A stretch of 64,000 bases of DNA. Origin: an uncultured Cyclobacteriaceae bacterium. GTDB taxonomy: Bacteria; Bacteroidota; Bacteroidia; Cytophagales; Cyclobacteriaceae. A program made the translations under genes and the position numbers. The notes below the pieces were generated by a model. That model saw nothing but the letters and a program-made list of their open reading frames with translations, did not search any database and had not been told where the DNA came from. The DNA lies in assembly GCA_905479015.1 (NCBI GenBank), contig CAJQKV010000005.1, positions 1 through 64,000 on the forward strand, written 5' to 3'. Positions 36,116 through 45,659 of the stretch are shown here, piece by piece (position 1 is the stretch's first letter; every line of letters starts with the position of its first letter).

Positions 36116-38716
36116 CTAATAATACTTGTCAAAAAATGTAAGGTAGGAGTCTAAGTCTTTGGTCTTATAAAAGATGTCAAAATTTTCTTTGGTCATGATG
36201 AGGTTGATCCATTTTTCTTTTTCAGCGGAAGTAAGCAGGTTTGCTTCAATTTCAGAACGAAATTTTTGTGCAGTTTCTAGATTACTAAAGGGCGTTACCA
36301 TTGCAATAGAATAGGTTTTATCGAAAACCATATTACCAGTGATGAGTTTTGAATTTTGAACGCTAAGGTAATCATCTAACAAGGATGAGACAGAGGTTTC
36401 AAGATCAATGTCCGATGGATATAAATAGAGAAAATAATGTTCTCGATCAGTATTGGTGATATATTTTGCTTTCGAAGCGCTGAATAGATTAATCTGGAAG
36501 GCTTCGGAAACGGTAATAAGTTCTTTCGCATATTCAATTAATTCACTGGTGGGTTGATCCTCGATAAAATTATTTAATTCAAATTGGTATTTATAAATAC
36601 CATCAGTCTTCCCAAAACAGATGGCTCTCAAGAGTAATAAATAGTCAACAAATGCATTTTCCATTTCAGGTGACAAAGCACTGTCAATCAATGACATAGA
36701 TTGTTTATAAGCACCATTATTGTAGTGATGATAGGCGGTTTTATAAACTTTTTGTAACGCAATGGTTAACCGGTCATTGTCTTCAATATAATTGGGATTG
36801 ATTACAAGTTTGGCATAAATAGAATCAGGATAAGACAAAACAAGCTGATCAGCCGCACTGAGACTTGCCAATGAGTCATATTCTTTATTGAGTAAATAAA
36901 GTTGATAGAGTACCTCTGCATGGTAGGGACCCTTCGGGAATCTGTTGATGAGTTTATTAAAAGTATGTATGGCATTGGGAGGCTCCTTTAACTTGAAATT
37001 ATAAATTTTCCCAAGCTCATACAATGCCTTTTCTATTTCATTTAGAAGTTTATTTAATTGAGAGGAATCTCTTGGGATAGCAGCCAATAATGTATTTTTT
37101 GCCTCGACCCTATCGAACTCGGTATTTTTTTCTTCTGTGTCTTTTGTATTGTCTTTAGAATTACTCTGTGATGCCAAGACCTCAGGATTGGTTGAGGAAT
37201 TATCGCTGTTATTTTGTCTTCTCCAATGATCATTTAAACTTCTTTGACCCCATTTTTGTTTAAATGCGGCCAATCCTTTACTCACAACAAGACTGTTATA
37301 AAAATACCATTCTCCTTGTGTCGATGCCGAAAGGGCTACCTGATTTTCATTGTTGTAAAATTCGACATTATTGGAAGTACGGGCTTCTTTTTTTGCCTGT
37401 GCTTTGGCTTTTTTGGTTTCTATTTCTTGATTATCAAGTACTGCATTGACCAAAACATCTAAGGAATCATTGCTAATGAAGGTCAAATTGATCAAGCTAT
37501 CGTTTTTTGAAAGAGTATTGATATGGGTAACAAATTCATTAAGAATTTCTTTTCTACCCAAAGAGGCTGCATACTCTTTTTCATCTTTGGGTAAAAGGGT
37601 CATTGTACTGTCATAATATACTTTGGCAAGTCTGAAATCCATTTTATAATCGTAATAAATCTGAGCCAATTTCAGGTAAGCATAAGCTTTTTGTCGGGGA
37701 TCAATGGTATTGTTAGCAATAGACATTTTATAATTCAAAATAGCCAAATCTAAAGCGCCCTTCTTAAATTCATATTCGGCCATTCGAAAATAAATTTTAT
37801 CTTTATGATCCGCATTTTTTCGGTCTTTTAAGAGTTTTTTGAAGTGCTTGAGGGTCTTTTTTTCGTAAGAAAGATCATCGATAGGCGTCACTTCAACCAT
37901 GTAGAGCTTTGAGAAAAAAGAAAGTTCATAACTTTTGCTATGTTTCAGAGCTTTTCTATAATAACGGAAGGCACTCAGATCATCTTCTATTTTCTGATGG
38001 GTTTGACCGGCTATGAACTCTATTCTAGCTCTATCCGGATTGCGTTTTAGATACTTTACCGCTATCTCTAAATTTTCGGCTGCGGCTGTATTTTCTTCAA
38101 TTTTTTGATAGTAATAGGCCCTATTTAAATAGTAAATAAGCAGATTATCATCAGATAATTTTTCGTTTTCTAGGTAGGCAATAACGGCTTGTGCATTTTG
38201 ATATTCGTAGGCCTCACAGAAAGTTCTGATGAGTTCGGATAAGGCAAGATGTTGTATATCTTTGTTTTCGCCGAATTTATTGATCCACTTAAAGGTTTCG
38301 ATGGCTTCGGGAAATTCGGAACCATAAAGGCGGGCTTTTCCAACGAGAATGTAGGCATCATCTTGCCATTTTGATTCTGGATGTCTTTGGATGGCGATCG
38401 AGGCTTTTTCTATGCACTCTAATAAGATAGCTTCTAATGATTTGGAATCTGTCGTATCAAAAGGCGCGAACACAGGGAGGGTTCGATTATAGTTCCATTT
38501 GTATTTATTAAAAATTCCAGCTTCAATTTCTTTAATTTTTTCGCGAGCAATAAAGTAACCATTATAATGTGCTGTGAGGTCGTGATATCCAGAATTGATG
38601 ACCCCGCTGGATTGACCCAAAGTGGGGACTATTAGAACAAGAACAAATAAGGGGGTCAAAAAATATCGCAAAAGGCTCAAATTACATGTTGAATTAGAAA
38701 ACTTGTATTGGATCAA
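36116..38716 (-). CDS. PorW/SprE-like TPR protein of the type IX secretion system
   Basis: Up to 866 residues. The opening GYHDLTAHYNGYFIAREKIKEIE and the long array of TPR-like helices (for example YYLNRAYYYQKIEENTAAAENLE) match PorW/SprE, the periplasmic protein that links the T9SS rings to the outer-membrane translocon. No ATG is available before the signal peptide. The start is TTG at 38716, or TTG at 38680 giving MSLLRYFLTPLFVLVLIVPTLGQ. The signal lacks a lipobox Cys, unlike characterised PorW/SprE lipoproteins. A low-complexity charged stretch (about 455-535) separates the two TPR halves. Confidence 0.82.
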   Translation of the reverse strand: MIQYKFSNSTCNLSLLRYFLTPLFVLVLIVPTLGQSSGVINSGYHDLTAHYNGYFIAREKIKEIEAGIFNKYKWNYNRTLPVFAPFDTTDSKSLEAILLECIEKASIAIQRHPESKWQDDAYILVGKARLYGSEFPEAIETFKWINKFGENKDIQHLALSELIRTFCEAYEYQNAQAVIAYLENEKLSDDNLLIYYLNRAYYYQKIEENTAAAENLEIAVKYLKRNPDRARIEFIAGQTHQKIEDDLSAFRYYRKALKHSKSYELSFFSKLYMVEVTPIDDLSYEKKTLKHFKKLLKDRKNADHKDKIYFRMAEYEFKKGALDLAILNYKMSIANNTIDPRQKAYAYLKLAQIYYDYKMDFRLAKVYYDSTMTLLPKDEKEYAASLGRKEILNEFVTHINTLSKNDSLINLTFISNDSLDVLVNAVLDNQEIETKKAKAQAKKEARTSNNVEFYNNENQVALSASTQGEWYFYNSLVVSKGLAAFKQKWGQRSLNDHWRRQNNSDNSSTNPEVLASQSNSKDNTKDTEEKNTEFDRVEAKNTLLAAIPRDSSQLNKLLNEIEKALYELGKIYNFKLKEPPNAIHTFNKLINRFPKGPYHAEVLYQLYLLNKEYDSLASLSAADQLVLSYPDSIYAKLVINPNYIEDNDRLTIALQKVYKTAYHHYNNGAYKQSMSLIDSALSPEMENAFVDYLLLLRAICFGKTDGIYKYQFELNNFIEDQPTSELIEYAKELITVSEAFQINLFSASKAKYITNTDREHYFLYLYPSDIDLETSVSSLLDDYLSVQNSKLITGNMVFDKTYSIAMVTPFSNLETAQKFRSEIEANLLTSAEKEKWINLIMTKENFDIFYKTKDLDSYLTFFDKYY

Positions 38717-38727
38717 AAAATATTATG

Positions 38728-38735
38728 CAAAGATA
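38728..38735 (-). promoter_or_regulatory. Candidate -7 box for the porW-PBP1a-uvrC operon
   Basis: On the minus strand TATCTTTG fits TAnnTTTG. A transcript start near 38722 would leave about 6 bases before the TTG at 38716 but about 40 before the TTG at 38680. No -33 element is evident. Confidence 0.4.
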
Positions 38736-38751
38736 AAAGAATGGCTTTTAA

Positions 38752-38759
38752 TATATTTG
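38752..38759 (+). promoter_or_regulatory. Candidate -7 box for the M23-bactofilin-atp run
   Basis: TATATTTG fits TAnnTTTG exactly and lies 20 bases before the TTG start of the M23 gene, back to back with the porW box. No -33 element is evident. Confidence 0.45.
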
Positions 38760-38779
38760 TATAATAATAGTCAAAAATT

Positions 38780-39649
38780 TTGTCTCAAAAACGCACATTT
38801 TCTAACTGGTTAACGAATAGATATCTTCTTATCGTACGAAACGAAGAGGATTTCTCAGAAAAAAGAACCATTATTTTCAATTATGCCCGATTGATTTTAT
38901 TGTTGGCATTCATATTTATTTTATCAATGACCTTGTCTGTTTTAAGTGTAAATACGGTACTCAAACAATGGTTTGATCCTCGTTATGCAGAAATGGAAGC
39001 CAATAGGCAGGTTTTGAATTTGACCATGATGTTGGATTCCTTACAGCATGAAGTTCAAGTCAAAAATAATTATATTCAAAACGTGATGTATATTTTAGAG
39101 GGACAAAATTTGGATAGTTTGTCTTCAAGTAATAAAGTACTGTCTACTTCTACCTTGGGAGATATTAATTTGTCGCCTGCGCTGAGTCCGTTGGATTCTC
39201 AGTTTAGGGCTGAATATGAGAGTTCAGATCTAGGTTTGGTCTCTCTTAATTTCAATCGCTCAGAGGATGAACTACGTGAATTAGTGTTTTTTACGCCTTT
39301 AGAAGGGATTATCACCAATAACTTTGATCCGAAAGAGGATCATTTTGGGATAGATATTGTTTCTCAAGAAAACGAACCCATCAAGGCCTTGGCAGATGGG
39401 ATCGTTATTATGGCTTCATGGACGCTAGATGGAGGCTACGTTTTGGTTATCCAACACAGTGGTAATTTGATATCTATTTATAAGCATAATTCGGAATTAT
39501 TAAAAAGTGTTGGTAATTTTGTAGGATCGGGTGAAGTTGTGTCCATAATAGGTAATACTGGAGAACTTACCTCAGGGCCCCACTTACATTTTGAGCTTTG
39601 GTTCAAAGAACAAGCGGTAAACCCAGAAGACTATATAAATTTTAGATAA
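38780..39649 (+). CDS. M23 family (LytM-type) metallopeptidase, membrane-anchored
   Basis: 289 residues. One membrane helix (about 36-58) is followed by a coiled-coil-like stretch and a C-terminal peptidase_M23 domain. The zinc ligands are present: HFGID (His and Asp) and GPHLHFE (HxH). Such enzymes cut peptidoglycan cross-links or activate amidases. An in-frame TAG lies 12 bases upstream and the first internal Met is in the membrane helix, so TTG at 38780 is the start. It is followed 3 bases later by a bactofilin gene, a pairing known in cell-shape control. Confidence 0.92.
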   Translation: MSQKRTFSNWLTNRYLLIVRNEEDFSEKRTIIFNYARLILLLAFIFILSMTLSVLSVNTVLKQWFDPRYAEMEANRQVLNLTMMLDSLQHEVQVKNNYIQNVMYILEGQNLDSLSSSNKVLSTSTLGDINLSPALSPLDSQFRAEYESSDLGLVSLNFNRSEDELRELVFFTPLEGIITNNFDPKEDHFGIDIVSQENEPIKALADGIVIMASWTLDGGYVLVIQHSGNLISIYKHNSELLKSVGNFVGSGEVVSIIGNTGELTSGPHLHFELWFKEQAVNPEDYINFR

Positions 39650-39652
39650 AAT

Positions 39653-40120
39653 ATGTGGAGTAAGAATAATCAAAAAGATATGGACGATCTAAGTAATTCA
39701 AGCAATATTATTTCGAAGGGTACTATTTTAACTGGAAATCTACAGGCGCACGGTAATATTAGAGTAGAAGGGAAAATTATTGGGGATATTACGACACGCT
39801 CGAAATTGGCCTTAGGTAATTCTTCTCTAATCGAGGGCAATATTTTAGCTCAAAATGCAGAGTTTGCCGGAACCATAATAGGTAATGTCCAAGTTACCGA
39901 ACAATTGGTTTTGAAATCTACCGCCATCATTAAAGGAGACCTTTCAGTTAATAAACTGATTGTAGAATCAGGGGCTGAATTTAATGGAAAATGCAGAATG
40001 GGAATTAAGTTTACAGAAATAATGATCCATGAGGACTCAGCGCATAAAAATTTAGACAGAAAAGGAAAAAAAGAGAAGACAGAAGAAATTGTACCCTTCC
40101 TCAAAAAAGCCGAATCCTGA
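39653..40120 (+). CDS. Bactofilin (polymer-forming cytoskeletal protein)
   Basis: 155 residues. The central beta-helix repeats (ISKGTILTGNLQAHGNIRVEGKIIGDI, LALGNSSLIEGNILAQNAEFAGTIIGNV) are the bactofilin domain, flanked by a charged, disordered tail. Bactofilins polymerise without nucleotide and act as scaffolds for cell-wall enzymes at the membrane. The preceding M23 peptidase is the natural partner. Its 3' end overlaps the atpZ frame by 32 bases, so the ATP synthase cluster is tied to it transcriptionally. Confidence 0.93.
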   Translation: MWSKNNQKDMDDLSNSSNIISKGTILTGNLQAHGNIRVEGKIIGDITTRSKLALGNSSLIEGNILAQNAEFAGTIIGNVQVTEQLVLKSTAIIKGDLSVNKLIVESGAEFNGKCRMGIKFTEIMIHEDSAHKNLDRKGKKEKTEEIVPFLKKAES

Positions 40121-40310
40121 TACTAAGACAAGTTTAGGGAGTTTTGCAGGGTTGTCCTTTCAGCTCTTCATCTTTAATTTGGCGCTTTTTTGGCTAGGAA
40201 ATTTCATAGATGAGAAATTAAAAAATCAATGGCCCATTTTCTTGGTGATTGCCATACTATTAAGCGTTTTTGGTTCTCTATGGTATTTGATTAAAAAGAC
40301 GTCAAAGTGA
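40089..40310 (+). CDS. AtpZ/AtpI-like F-ATPase accessory membrane protein
   Basis: 73 residues with two membrane helices (about 20-40 and 47-66) and the family-like ASFAGLSFQ-type opening (GSFAGLSFQLFIFNLALFW). AtpZ/AtpI proteins help assemble the c-ring or carry Mg2+/Ca2+. The protein contains no internal Met, so TTG at 40089, inside the bactofilin gene, is the likely start. The stop overlaps the next start (GTGA). Confidence 0.8.
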   Translation: MYPSSKKPNPDTKTSLGSFAGLSFQLFIFNLALFWLGNFIDEKLKNQWPIFLVIAILLSVFGSLWYLIKKTSK

Positions 40311-40666
40311 AGTATTTTTATCAATCAGCGGTGATCAGTATTATTTTTACATCTTTATTGATATTTGAAAAACAATTACCCTTCCCTTTGCATCGGGATT
40401 TTCTGGGGATTATTGGATTTTTCTTTTTTCAATCCATAATTATTTCATGGCTTTTTGTTAAAGCACGAAAAAAAGTAGACACATCAGTGGTTTATTTTTT
40501 AGGTGCTACGGTTTTTAGATTGTTGAGCACGATTCTTTTATTGATGTTTTTTCTACTCATCAAAGGCCAACACTTTCAGCTTTTAGCATTCGAAATAATT
40601 GGCGTTTATTTGGCCCATCTTGTATTTGAATTACGCTACGTATGGGTTAACTTGCAGCGAAATTGA
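40307..40666 (+). CDS. Small membrane protein of the atp cluster
   Basis: 119 residues with four predicted membrane helices and no recognisable catalytic motif. Start is GTG at 40307, overlapping the atpZ stop by 4 bases, and the end overlaps the upstream part of the atpB frame. Its position between atpZ and atpB is where other phyla have atpI/AtpR-like helpers. A role in F0 assembly is an inference from position only. Confidence 0.7.
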   Translation: MKYFYQSAVISIIFTSLLIFEKQLPFPLHRDFLGIIGFFFFQSIIISWLFVKARKKVDTSVVYFLGATVFRLLSTILLLMFFLLIKGQHFQLLAFEIIGVYLAHLVFELRYVWVNLQRN

Positions 40667-40683
40667 GTGGTGAAAAAAGAAAT

Positions 40684-41703
40684 ATGACAGAGAACGGGGC
40701 GTTCAAAATTTATAAAGGACTGATTATCTACGGTTTAATTTGTTTATTTTCGATGGTCACTCTTCAGCAAGCGTATGCGTCTGATGCGGGGGATGCGCAA
40801 AGTTTCAATCCAGGAGACATGATCAATCACCACATCAAAGATGCACATGGTTGGGAGATCACTCATGGGGTGGTCGTACCGCTTCCGGTCATCCTATATT
40901 CTGAATCTGACGGGTTGGTGATTTTTTCATCTGCAAATTTTTTCAATGAAGCGCATCAAGAGGTTCCCTATTTGGGTTACTTATTATCGCATGAACACAT
41001 CTCAAGAGCAGATGGGCAGTCCGTTTTTGATTTTTCAATAACTAAAAATGTCTTGTTTATTTTTATCGATGCAGCCATCATGTTGTTGGTCTTCTTCGCG
41101 GTTGCCCGTGGATACAAGAAAAACGTAGGTAAGGCACCCAAAGGCGTGCAATCATTGTTCGAGCCGGTCATCATCTACATAAGGGATGAAGTAGTGAAGC
41201 CCAGTATAGGAGAAAAGTACCAAACATATTTACCTTATATGCTCACCTTGTTTTTCTTTATTTGGTTCGGAAATTTATTGGGACTCATACCTGGTGCAGC
41301 CAACATGACAGGGAACATTGCTGTCACAGCCGTATTGGCTCTTGGAACCTTCTTTATGACCAATTTTAGTGGTAAAAAAGCCTACTGGTCGCACATATTT
41401 TGGACCCCAGGGGTACCTTGGTGGTTGAGGCCCATTATATTACCTGTGGAGCTTATAGGTGTATTTACGAAGCCTGTTTCTTTGATGGTTAGACTTTTTG
41501 TATCCATAACAGCAGGCCATATTGTCGTGCTAAGCTTGGTGAGCCTGACTTTCATATTTCACTCTTGGATGGTAGGTTTTGGTAGTACGGTCATTGTAAC
41601 TTTGATTACCATAATAGAATTGCTTGTAGCAACGATACAGGCATATGTTTTTACGATGTTCACTTCGCTGTACATAGGCATGGCGGTGGAAGAGCATCAT
41701 TAA
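40684..41703 (+). CDS. atpB: F0F1 ATP synthase subunit a
   Basis: About 339 residues from the ATG at 40684; a TTG at 40663 would add seven residues. The N-terminus looks like a cleavable signal (SMVTLQQAYA), followed by a ~100-residue extracytoplasmic extension, a common feature in Bacteroidota. The C-terminal half holds the helices of subunit a, with the essential Arg in KPVSLMVRLFVSITAGHIVVL. The usual Asn after RLF is replaced by Ser here. Confidence 0.94.
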   Translation: MTENGAFKIYKGLIIYGLICLFSMVTLQQAYASDAGDAQSFNPGDMINHHIKDAHGWEITHGVVVPLPVILYSESDGLVIFSSANFFNEAHQEVPYLGYLLSHEHISRADGQSVFDFSITKNVLFIFIDAAIMLLVFFAVARGYKKNVGKAPKGVQSLFEPVIIYIRDEVVKPSIGEKYQTYLPYMLTLFFFIWFGNLLGLIPGAANMTGNIAVTAVLALGTFFMTNFSGKKAYWSHIFWTPGVPWWLRPIILPVELIGVFTKPVSLMVRLFVSITAGHIVVLSLVSLTFIFHSWMVGFGSTVIVTLITIIELLVATIQAYVFTMFTSLYIGMAVEEHH

Positions 41704-41991
<288 letters not shown>

Positions 41992-42063
41992 CAATTTAAA
42001 GGAATTAATCATTCACATTAGGTGTTGGTTAATTCCTTATTTTTGAACAAAAAAAATAAAAAT

Positions 42064-42558
42064 ATGGATCTTTTAATACCCGATTACGGTTTGTTATTTT
42101 GGCAGTTGATTGTTTTCTCGATTGTACTGACCATATTGGCAGTATTTGTGTGGAAGCCGGTGACTGAGGCACTTCGTACTAGAGAATCCATGATTGAAGA
42201 TTCCATTAAATCTGCTGAATTAGCCAGAGAAGAGATGATGCAGATCAAAGCAGACAATGAAATGGTGTTAAAAGAAGCAAGGGTTCAACGAGATCAATTG
42301 CTAAAAGACGCGACTGTAGTTGCCAATAAAATAAAAGAGGATGCGAAATCGGAAACGGCAAAAATTTCTGAAAAAATGATTTCGGATGCAAAAAGTATTA
42401 TTGAGAGTGAAAAGAATGCGGCCTTGTCTGAAGTCAAAAACCTCGTCTCTTCATTATCTCTGGACATAGCTGAAAAATTAATTCGCGAAAAGTTAAATAA
42501 TGACCCATCGCAGCAGCAACTCGTTGAAAAGTTTTTAAAAGAAGTTAAAGTAAATTAA
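42064..42558 (+). CDS. atpF: F0F1 ATP synthase subunit b
   Basis: 164 residues from the ATG at 42064; an upstream frame extension to 42022 adds only an improbable 14-residue leader. One N-terminal membrane helix (GLLFWQLIVFSIVLTILAVFVW) and a long charged amphipathic helix form the peripheral stalk. Confidence 0.95.
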   Translation: MDLLIPDYGLLFWQLIVFSIVLTILAVFVWKPVTEALRTRESMIEDSIKSAELAREEMMQIKADNEMVLKEARVQRDQLLKDATVVANKIKEDAKSETAKISEKMISDAKSIIESEKNAALSEVKNLVSSLSLDIAEKLIREKLNNDPSQQQLVEKFLKEVKVN

Positions 42559-42559
42559 T

Positions 42560-43105
42560 ATGTCTGAAAGCAGGATAGCCAAACGTTATGCTACACCATT
42601 GCTTGATTTGGCCGATGAGCAAAACTCGGTTGATATCGTGAAATCAGATATGGAGCAATTTCTTGCTGTTTGTCAACGAAATAGGGCTTTCTTAAATATG
42701 CTCAAAAGCCCGGTAATACCCCATCTTAAAAAGGGCGAGATTCTAGTAAAAATATTTGAAGGTAAAATTTCGAAATTATCTCTAGCGATGTTTAAGCTCA
42801 TTGTTCGTAAAAACAGGGAAAAAATATTACCCCAGATTGCACGAGAATTTATCAATGCATTTAATGAAAAGCGGGGTTTTCAGCCTGCGCACGTAACGAC
42901 AGCGGTAGCTTTGACTGCCACATTAAAATCCTCTGTGGAGGAATTGGTAAAGGGGATTTCAGGTAAAAAGCCTTTACTGACTACGCAAGTCGAAGAAAAT
43001 ATTATTGGGGGCTATATCTTGACTATGGATGATCGTCAGATTGATCAAAGTGTGAAAGGTGCGCTGAATAAATTGAAATTAAAATTTGATCAAGAAAGTA
43101 AATAA
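42560..43105 (+). CDS. atpH: F0F1 ATP synthase subunit delta
   Basis: 181 residues. The opening ESRIAKRYATPLLDLADEQ and the C-terminal EENIIGGYILTMDDRQIDQSVKGALNKLK are typical. It sits on top of F1 and joins it to subunit b. It starts 1 base after atpF. Confidence 0.95.
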   Translation: MSESRIAKRYATPLLDLADEQNSVDIVKSDMEQFLAVCQRNRAFLNMLKSPVIPHLKKGEILVKIFEGKISKLSLAMFKLIVRKNREKILPQIAREFINAFNEKRGFQPAHVTTAVALTATLKSSVEELVKGISGKKPLLTTQVEENIIGGYILTMDDRQIDQSVKGALNKLKLKFDQESK

Positions 43106-43143
43106 TCATAAAATTAGTCTTTTAGGCTATAAAAAATAGAATT

Positions 43144-44724
43144 ATGGCAGATGTCAGACCCGATGAGGTTTCAGCAATTTTAAGAGAGCAACTCTCAAAT
43201 TTTAAGTCAGAAGCTGAATTAGAAGAAGTGGGCACCGTCCTTCAAGTAGGCGATGGTGTAGCACGAATATATGGATTGTCTAATGCTCAAGCAGGCGAAT
43301 TATTAGAACTAGAGAATGGACTTAATGCATTGGTCTTAAATTTAGAAGAAGACAATGTGGGTGCTGTTTTATTAGGAGAATCTAGCGGGGTTAAAGAAGG
43401 TGATACCGTCAAAAGAACGGGGCGTATTGGCTCTGTAAAAGTAGGCGACGGTGTGATTGGACGTGTAGTAGATACGCTAGGTAATCCTATTGACGGCAAG
43501 GGAGAGATTACAGGAGATCTTTATGAAATGCCGATTGAGAGGAAGGCACCTGGAGTCATATTCAGGCAACCGGTAAGTGAGCCTTTGCAAACAGGGATAA
43601 AAGCGATTGATGCCATGATTCCTATCGGTAGAGGTCAAAGAGAATTAATCATTGGAGATCGCCAGACGGGTAAGACCGCAGTGGCCATTGATACGATCAT
43701 CAATCAGAAAGAGTTTTACGAAAAAGGGGAGCCTGTATATTGTATATATGTTGCGGTAGGTCAGAAGTCATCAACGGTAGCAGGGATTTATTCGGCGCTT
43801 GAGAAGAACGGAGCAATGAACTATACGGTGATCGTCAATGCCTCAGCGGCTGATCCGGCACCGATGCAATTTTTTGCTCCATTTACAGGTGCGGCGATTG
43901 GTGAATTCTTTCGTGATACGGGACGACCTGCGCTGGTAATTTATGATGATCTTTCTAAGCAAGCAGTTTCTTATAGGGAAGTGTCACTTCTACTCAGGAG
44001 ACCTCCAGGTAGGGAAGCCTATCCGGGAGATGTATTCTATTTACATTCTCGTTTACTGGAGCGTGCAGCTAAAATCATCAATAATGATGAAATAGCGTCC
44101 CAGATGAATGATTTACCAGAATCATTAAAAGGAATTGTAAAAGGAGGAGGTTCGTTGACGGCATTACCGATCATTGAGACGCAGGCAGGGGACGTTTCGG
44201 CCTACATACCTACCAATGTGATTTCGATTACAGATGGTCAAATTTTCTTAGAGACCAATTTGTTTAACTCAGGTATTCGACCAGCGATTAATGTGGGGAT
44301 ATCTGTATCAAGAGTAGGGGGATCGGCTCAGATTAAGTCGATGAAAAAAGTTTCGGGAACATTGAAGCTTGATCAGGCACAATTTAGGGAGTTAGAGGCA
44401 TTTTCAAAATTCGGATCGGATTTAGATGCAGCAACCAAATTAGTGATTGATCGGGGAAGAAGAAATCAAGAGGTACTAAAGCAACCACAATATTCACCCG
44501 TGTCCGTAGAACTTCAAGTAGCTATTTTATATGCTTCAACAAAGGGATTTTTAGATAAAGTGCCAGAACAGAAAATCACGGAGTTTCAGGCAGAATTCAC
44601 CTCGATCATGTTAGGGAGTCACGCCAAAGCGCTGGCGGATTTAAAGGCAGGTAAGCTCTCCGATGAAGCTACGGTAGCTATTGAGCAAGTAGCTCGTGAC
44701 ATTGCATCCAAAATTATAGTGTAA
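43144..44724 (+). CDS. atpA: F0F1 ATP synthase subunit alpha
   Basis: 526 residues. Walker A GDRQTGKT (171-178), the [11 protein letters not shown]-type stretch ([18 protein letters not shown]) and the [20 protein letters not shown] segment are intact. It carries the non-catalytic nucleotide sites of F1. Confidence 0.98.
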   Translation: MADVRPDEVSAILREQLSNFKSEAELEEVGTVLQVGDGVARIYGLSNAQAGELLELENGLNALVLNLEEDNVGAVLLGESSGVKEGDTVKRTGRIGSVKVGDGVIGRVVDTLGNPIDGKGEITGDLYEMPIERKAPGVIFRQPVSEPLQTGIKAIDAMIPIGRGQRELIIGDRQTGKTAVAIDTIINQKEFYEKGEPVYCIYVAVGQKSSTVAGIYSALEKNGAMNYTVIVNASAADPAPMQFFAPFTGAAIGEFFRDTGRPALVIYDDLSKQAVSYREVSLLLRRPPGREAYPGDVFYLHSRLLERAAKIINNDEIASQMNDLPESLKGIVKGGGSLTALPIIETQAGDVSAYIPTNVISITDGQIFLETNLFNSGIRPAINVGISVSRVGGSAQIKSMKKVSGTLKLDQAQFRELEAFSKFGSDLDAATKLVIDRGRRNQEVLKQPQYSPVSVELQVAILYASTKGFLDKVPEQKITEFQAEFTSIMLGSHAKALADLKAGKLSDEATVAIEQVARDIASKIIV

Positions 44725-44733
44725 TAGAGGTCA

Positions 44734-45627
44734 ATGGCAAATTTAAAAGAAGTTAAAGGTAGGATTCAGTCGGTTACTTCTACGCAGCAGATCACTAAAG
44801 CTATGAAAATGGTTGCGGCGGCAAAGTTACGTAAGGCACAAGACAAGATCATGCAGATGCGTCCCTATGCAGAGAAGTTGGATGGCGTCATGCAGAACGT
44901 TTCGAGTGCCGTAGATACGCAGTTCGTAGATAATCCTTATGGAAAGGAGCGGGAGGTCAATACGGTACTCCTAGTCGTGATCAGTTCTGATAGAGGGCTG
45001 TGTGGAGCGTTTAATAGTAATATCTTCAAGTATACACGAAATTTGATTGCAGAGAAATACAGCCATATTGAGGCCTCTGGTGATTTGCACATTCTACCCA
45101 TAGGTAAAAGATCTTTTGAATACTATAAAAAACAAGGTTATTCGATCATAGACACGTATTATGATCTTTTTAATTCCCTAGATTTTGATCATGTGCGCGC
45201 AGCTGCGGAGCATGTCATGAAGTCGTTTGTAGACCAAGAATACGATCAGATCGAGATCATTTATAATGAGTTTAAAAATGTAGCTACACAGATCATACGA
45301 AACGAGCAGTTTTTACCGATTATGCCTAGTGAACCCTCAGAAGGAACCAATGACCAAAACATTGACTTCATCGCTGAGCCGGATGGGGCATCCATTTTCA
45401 ATGAAATTATTCCCAAATCTTTAAAAATACAATTTTACAAAGGTTTATTGGAGTCCAATGCCTCCGAACATGGGGCACGGATGACTGCAATGAGCCAGGC
45501 CACGGATAACGCGGGTGACCTGTTGAAGGAGCTTAAACTAACTTACAATAGAACGCGGCAAGCGGCGATTACAAAGGAAATATTGGAGATTGTTGGTGGT
45601 GCAGAAGCACTTGCCAAAGAATCTTAA
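44734..45627 (+). CDS. atpG: F0F1 ATP synthase subunit gamma
   Basis: 297 residues. The opening LKEVKGRIQSVTSTQQITKAMKMVAAAKLRKAQ and the C-terminal ARMTAMSQATDNAGDLLKELKLTYNRTRQAAITKEILEIVGGAEA are the family ends that form the rotor shaft. In this window atpD and atpC do not follow. Many Bacteroidota keep these two in a separate locus. Confidence 0.97.
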   Translation: MANLKEVKGRIQSVTSTQQITKAMKMVAAAKLRKAQDKIMQMRPYAEKLDGVMQNVSSAVDTQFVDNPYGKEREVNTVLLVVISSDRGLCGAFNSNIFKYTRNLIAEKYSHIEASGDLHILPIGKRSFEYYKKQGYSIIDTYYDLFNSLDFDHVRAAAEHVMKSFVDQEYDQIEIIYNEFKNVATQIIRNEQFLPIMPSEPSEGTNDQNIDFIAEPDGASIFNEIIPKSLKIQFYKGLLESNASEHGARMTAMSQATDNAGDLLKELKLTYNRTRQAAITKEILEIVGGAEALAKES

Positions 45628-45659
45628 GGTTTTATTTCCGAACTTCAGGTAAAACTGAG

